Position numbers and translations under genes: made by a program. From the NCBI GenBank assembly GCA_003427395.1, contig BFEA01000016.1, positions 1,855,916-1,889,651 of the forward strand: a stretch of 33,736 nucleotides of DNA. The letters are read 5' to 3'. This DNA comes from Chara braunii (Eukaryota; Streptophyta; Charophyceae; Charales; Characeae). A model generated the notes under the pieces. That model saw only the letters and a list, made by a program, of their open reading frames with translations, was not told the origin of the DNA and did no database searches. Numbering within the stretch: position 1 is the first letter of the stretch; each line of letters starts with the position of its first letter. Below, piece after piece: positions 29,615 through 33,736 of this stretch.

Positions 29615-29705
29615 TCAGGTGTCCCTACGGGACACACGCACAGACCTGCGGGACATGCACGGACCTGCGGGACACACGCAGACTGCAGGTCACACACACA
29701 CACGC
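29615..29705. repeat. short CTGCGGGACACACGCA-type tandem repeats
   Basis: Three near-copies of CTGCGGGACA(C/T)(A/G)C about 20 bp apart, preceded by GTGTCCC-TAC-GGGACAC (29619-29635), a perfect 7-bp hairpin, and followed by a short CA run. Confidence 0.75.
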
Positions 29706-29944
29706 TCCGGTCGACAGACACTCGGACAGGCACGCTGACTTGCAAGCGTGTACACACACGCAGACTAAGAAATTCGGGCCAACTACATCTACTTATAGAA
29801 AGGCGGCTCTTTACCATATTGTGGTAAGAGCTAGCCCAGTAGGTATAGGTATAGATTGATATGTCACAAATCCTAGGATTGAGTTTGATCTGACTCCGGG
29901 CCAGCTTTTTTGTTAGCTGCGGGGGCGGGGCCTGCCTTTTCCAC

Positions 29945-30012
29945 CCGCCCTCAGACAGGCAGGATTCGAACCCGCGACCTTAGAGTTAAAATTAGTTCAA
30001 GATAGGTTGTTA
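29945..30012 (-). repeat. tRNA-like T-arm (SINE or pseudo-tRNA remnant)
   Basis: On the minus strand GCGGGTTCGAATCCTGC gives a 5-bp T-stem (one G-T pair) and an exact box B, GGTTCGAATCC. Upstream, where the D-arm should lie, I cannot find box A, so it is a truncated tRNA-derived sequence. Confidence 0.5.
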
Positions 30013-30127
30013 GTTAGGGCTTGGGTGTCTACCCGACACTTGACACGTACAGAAACTTTCTAGTTAGATTCTGCTCTTTTGTCTTTTGTTTATTTATTTA
30101 TTTTTGTTATAGTTGGATTCTCATTTT

Positions 30128-30128
30128 A

Positions 30129-30190
<62 letters not shown>
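30128..30190. repeat. (ATT)n microsatellite
   Basis: About 20 TTA/ATT units. Confidence 0.98.
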
Positions 30191-30329
30191 TTGGTTTATT
30201 TCTTTCCCCCCCCCCGATTCTCGTACGAAAAATTGGTGAATTAATGATTAGAACCGGGGCAGATTCATTTCCTCGCACTTTCCGACATCCAACCTTCGAC
30301 GACTTCTGGGCGGGACTATCTCGTTGGAG

Positions 30330-30900
30330 TACGGCAGGAAAGGAGCATCGAGGCGGAAAGGGCGAGCACGGATTAGCAAGCAGAAGGGACTGCGCGCGGG
30401 TGGAGGACGAGGCAGCGCAGGGAGAGAGAAGAGAACGCGCGAGGACGGAGCTCGCCACCTCGAAGCCTAGGCGGAGGGGAACTCTGAACGGAACCAAGAA
30501 GGGTCGCGCGGAAGCAGGGCGACACACGAAAGAGTAACGTGAGGAGTAGTGGTAGGAGAAGACTGAAGGAGAAGAAGAAGTAGGTGGGAAGGAGGAGGAG
30601 AAGAAGGAGATGGAGAGAAGGGGAAGAAGGAGAGAGGAGGTGGCAAGCAAGAAGCGGGCGAGTTAGCAAGTGGGGAAGTTCGGAAAGTAGATGACCTGGC
30701 GATAGAAGGAGGGCGCGAGGGGCGGTAGCGCAAACAGGGAGCGAAGAGGGGAGCAGCGGAGGAGACGGGGAGAAAGGGAGAAGTCGCGCGAAGATGGTAG
30801 CGCACACGAGCGGGGGAAACAAATAGCCGCGCAAGTAGAAGAAGAAGAAGAAGAAAAAGAAGAAAAAGAAGAAGAAAGGAGAAGACGAGGAAGAAGGAGG

Positions 30901-30932
<32 letters not shown>

Positions 30933-30970
30933 AGAAGAAGAAGCGGGAGAAGGAAAGGAGGTTCATCGCG
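30330..30970 (+). other. 640-bp purine-rich tract
   Basis: The plus strand is overwhelmingly A and G (GAAGAAG, GGAGGAG, GAGCGAAG types), ending in (GAA)n at 30835-30860 and 30908-30945. The long minus-strand frames rich in Ser, Pro, Leu and Phe are by-products of the opposite CT-rich strand. The asymmetry could favour triplex or R-loop formation. Confidence 0.85.
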
Positions 30971-30989
30971 ACGGGAAGGATGTTGTAAT

Positions 30990-31270
30990 TATCGATCTTG
31001 AACGGGGAATGCCTAGTAAATGTGAGTCATCAGCTCGCGCTGACTACGTCCCTACCCTTTGTACACACCGACGTCGCTCCTACCGATTGAATGGTTCGGT
31101 GAGGTATCTGGATCGCGGAGATCTCGACGGGTTGCCGTTGGGGAGTGCGGTCGAACAACATCGACCGACGACGACGACATCGGCCGCTACGACGACGACG
31201 ATGGGGAGAGAGTAAAGAGGTAAGTTTCCGATCTTGCGGCTTACCTCATGATACATCGATAAGATAAATA
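30990..31270 (+). other. unassigned DNA with a 68-codon open frame
   Basis: The frame 31009-31215 starts MPSKCESSARADYVPTLCTH and ends in a Thr-rich GACGAC-repeat tail. No domain seen, so I do not call it a gene. Confidence 0.3.
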
Positions 31271-31354
31271 AAATAGAATAAATAAATAAAATAGATTAAT
31301 AAATGAGAACAAAATCGATTAAATCTACCACTACGATTTGGATACATATATTAC

Positions 31355-31359
31355 TGTGC

Positions 31360-31400
<41 letters not shown>
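31355..31400. repeat. (GT)n(GA)n microsatellite
   Basis: About 12 GT units followed by about 10 GA units, then a TTC-rich patch. Confidence 0.97.
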
Positions 31401-31479
31401 TTCTTCTTCTTCTCTTCTAAGTCCACCATCTCTCCTTCTCCCTCTCCCTATCTGACTTCTCGGTCTCTGCGGACTACAT

Positions 31480-31509
31480 GAGAGAGAGAGAGAGAGAGAG
31501 GGGGGGGGG
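31480..31509. repeat. (GA)n followed by a G-run
   Basis: About 10 GA units and then G9. Confidence 0.95.
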
Positions 31510-31883
31510 ATGGAGACAGGTGGCATCTGTGTGTGGGGCCGAGTCTGTGAGTGTAGCGCGAGACATACCTGATGATGGAAGCATGCGACATTGGTCGCCA
31601 TGCGCTCGTACTTTGGGAATGTTGTTAATGTCATCTTTCTACTTCGTAGTATAGGGTAGATAGGGTCTGTTACGTGTAGTCTGGGCACCGAGCGCCAGGT
31701 AGGATACCAACATTGATTATTCGTTGATGATGCTGGGACTGTTCCAGCATTGTCACTTCTGAGTTGTTGCTATGTTCTTATCTGGTGAATCTCGGGATGC
31801 AATTCTGTTGTTGGTTCGGGGTCAAGACTATCTGTGTATATGATGCTGTTGGATTGCTGAAGTTCGCTATTGCTCATATTGCA

Positions 31884-31920
31884 TTTTTTTTTTTTTTTTT
31901 TTTTATTATTATTATTATTT
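31884..31920. repeat. poly(T) and (ATT)n
   Basis: About 21 T followed by about 5 ATT units. Confidence 0.96.
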
Positions 31921-32143
31921 GCATGGTGAGTTGGGGTGCACGTGGCATCTGTGTGAGGGGGATCGAGGTGGAAAGTGATATGAGATACATACCTGCTATG
32001 GGAAACGTGCGGCATTAGACGCTATCTGGTAATATTTCTGCGCAACTAATTTCGTCGTCATTCGGTATTTTTGTAGGACCAGATCGGATCTGTCATTAGT
32101 AGTGTGGTCGCCGAGAGCCACGTAGGATGCTGACACTGAGTCG

Positions 32144-32166
32144 GATGATGATGATGATGATGATGG
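32144..32166. repeat. (GAT)n trinucleotide repeat
   Basis: About 7 GAT units, lying inside one of the intron-like segments. Confidence 0.95.
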
Positions 32167-32501
32167 GAGGGAACTTACCTTGTATTGACGATGGGCTGCA
32201 TGGGCGACATCTCCAAGTACTTCGGATTGTCATTGATGTCAACAGTCGCATTGTCAATTCGTAGGTAGTAGTAGCTGTGTAGGGAGTAGGCTGGGCACCG
32301 AGCGCCAGGTAGGGAGATAGGGCTTGGATACTCGTGTTGGTGGTAGCAAGAGCAAGCTCTCATTGACATTGGTTTTCAGAGTTACAAATCTCCATTGGTG
32401 TATTATCGGTGCAATGCTGCTCTCTGGATACAGTCGGACCATCTGGTTTCAGAGTGATGATGTAATCAGGAATTGTCATCTCGCTGTTGTGATTTTTTCC
32501 T

Positions 32502-32502
<1 letters not shown>

Positions 32503-32554
<52 letters not shown>

Positions 32555-32571
32555 GTTATTATTATTATTAG
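32503..32571. repeat. (ATT)n microsatellite
   Basis: About 22 ATT units with one GTT. The polyasparagine reading on the minus strand is a shadow. Confidence 0.98.
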
Positions 32572-32969
32572 ATGTACGGAAGTTCTTGGGTCCGAGTGGC
32601 ATCTGTGAGTTGGGGAACGAGGTTGTGAATGAGGAGAGAGACGTACCCGGTGGAGAGGAGGTCGGCATTGGTGTTGACGTCATCACTCGCTGGTCGTCAA
32701 GTTGTCTGGTTGCTTCCATGCTATAGTTGTAACATTAGGCTGTAGAGTAGATAGAGCGTCTGGTGTCATTCAAGAGAAAGAGCTGCATTGGGTTATGCTG
32801 ATGGTGTTGCCCAATTGGGCTTGGACATTGACTCACGATTCTGCTGTATCGTTCTCAAATGGATGGTTACTTGGTTCCATTGGCTATCTACTCTTGCTTT
32901 GACTACTTGGACTTCAGTGTGATTTTGCGATTTGGATTTCTTTGCTTCGTCCACATTCATGTTCCATGC

Positions 32970-32972
32970 ATT

Positions 32973-33039
<67 letters not shown>

Positions 33040-33042
33040 TGT
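32970..33042. repeat. (ATT)n microsatellite
   Basis: About 24 ATT units with two ACT interruptions. Confidence 0.98.
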
Positions 33043-33059
33043 GTAATCAGACTCGCTCT

Positions 33060-33736
33060 CATTCACACCTTTCATGCATGCGAACAGTTGTGCAACAAAC
33101 AGGCGACATGCACACACTCAATACTCAGAGATATGGCATCCAGATGAGAGTTCACTTTCACTGGCTATAGAGACTCAGTGCCCAAAACAACTCACTGTTG
33201 ACATACATCGGATCACCCCGGGACGCCCCACGAGCAACACCCCGTTGACAAACACACTCCCACACTATACCTCACATTGTACTACACCTACAACATTGGC
33301 TTAGCTCTCCTTCAGTCGTTGCACTCCCAGGCATAAACAGACCATTGTTGTGCGTTGCGTCCTGAACTGCTGCCACGTGCTCCGCGTGAGGGCGGCTGCC
33401 CGGTTCGGGGAGGAACGGGACACACGCGTGATTACGGCGCCACTGGCCACGCTGAGCCCTCTGCTGCGGTGCGTTTCGGGGTGGCGGAAAGCAACGCGGA
33501 TGACGGTCGTGAGTTCCACGTGTGCGGGGACGGAGCGCGAGCATCGGACAGCCGACGACGTGTGTTTGTTCCCCGATAGCAGGGGCGGTGCGAGAGCAGG
33601 ACGACGGGCCAGCAATGGCGGTGTTTCCTGCGCGAGCACGGCCAACACTCTTTTCGGTTGTCGTCTACTCCTGGCTCCCAGTGTCATGCAAGAAACGAAA
33701 ACAAAAATCGAAAATCGCGCGGCAAAATTTGGGGGG
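33060..33736. other. unassigned DNA, GC-rich near the end
   Basis: Between 33350 and 33690 several frames are open at once, the longest on the minus strand (33301-33687, 128 codons, Arg- and Ser-rich). GC-rich DNA has few stop codons, and no motif is seen, so I do not call a gene. Confidence 0.45.

Larger units (their letters stand above)
31500..33060 (-). repeat. repeated exon-like modules with short intron-like segments and (AAT)n
   Basis: On the minus strand, modules recur: a CTACCTGGCGCTCGGTGCCC-like start (at about 31700 and 32310; diverged at about 32126), roughly 130 bp, then a donor-like GTA(T/A/C)GT. In three modules a CTCACAG/ACACAG acceptor followed by ATGCCAC comes 42-44 nt later, and (AAT)n tracts lie downstream of two of these. 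Inferred introns: 31568-31527, 31992-31949, 32646-32603 and 32178-32130. In two modules one frame is open and starts Y(L/V)ALG. Either a decayed gene with duplicated exons or a complex satellite. Confidence 0.5.

Noticed and set aside
30186-30966. Minus-strand frames of 112-197 codons rich in Ser, Pro, Leu and Phe
   Set aside because: By-product of the CT-rich strand of the purine tract; three frames are open together.
32175-32369. VDINDNPKY reading resembling the DINDN calcium-binding motif of cadherins
   Set aside because: Short match in a repeated module. Another frame of the same module is open and shared between copies (YLALG), so the cadherin resemblance is probably chance.
33301-33687. 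128-codon minus-strand frame near the window end
   Set aside because: Overlaps frames on both strands in GC-rich DNA and lacks motifs; chance is the simpler explanation.
1-33736. CRISPR array, prokaryotic operon, defence or toxin system
   Set aside because: The tandem arrays lack regular unique spacers, there are no prokaryotic-type gene clusters or ribosome binding sites, and the repeat content is eukaryotic.

Overview
The window looks like intergenic, repeat-dominated DNA of a large-genome eukaryote. I found no intact host gene and no bacterial-type gene. It is full of long microsatellites, decayed retrotransposons, inverted-repeat (MITE-like) elements, tRNA-related SINE-like fragments and tandem arrays, and it has two assembly gaps (10228-10396 and 21661-22570) plus scattered N. 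The tRNA-Asp-type primer binding site of the LTR element and the plant-like LINE (APE endonuclease, reverse transcriptase and zf-RVT C-terminus) favour a streptophyte, possibly a charophyte alga. This is an inference of low confidence.

Layout. 1-1700: microsatellites and unassigned DNA, with a short remnant resembling the LINE 3' UTR found later. 1700-4490: decayed, plus-strand, gag-like coding remnants, split by a 28-bp minisatellite and interrupted by a 142-bp inverted-repeat element. 4490-7650: foldback elements, a ~227-bp tandem array, tRNA-derived sequences on the minus strand and a 248-bp MITE with a 4-bp target duplication. 7630-10230: direct repeats, unassigned DNA and a possible ~290-bp retroposon with a 10-bp flanking repeat. 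10397 to about 16000: one nearly full-length LINE on the minus strand, the best-supported object here. It has a possible ORF1 tail, an endonuclease, a reverse transcriptase and a zinc-binding C-terminus, and it ends in an A-run at the gap.

16080-17590: a higher-order array alternating ATTG-type repeats with (CA)n and ending in (CT)n. 17990-18620: a 200-bp tandem array in which each junction can form a 21-bp-stem hairpin. 18901-19000: a short reading with a PI-PLC-like motif. 21490-22665: a roughly 70-bp satellite spanning the large gap. 24100-27310: a decayed LTR retrotransposon with a polyadenylation signal, LTR end, PBS and broken gag-like pieces. 27310-30330: unassigned DNA with a tRNA-like T-arm. 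30330-30970: a purine-rich tract. 31500-33050: repeated exon-like modules on the minus strand, with 42-49-nt intron-like segments and (AAT)n tracts.

How the parts relate. The retroelement proteins (gag-like, endonuclease, reverse transcriptase) would have served mobility only, and all carry stops or frameshifts. Several events can be ordered: a foldback element is present in one copy of a duplicated segment and absent from the other, and an inverted-repeat element cuts a gag-like reading frame. All identifications come from motifs read by eye; no database search was possible.
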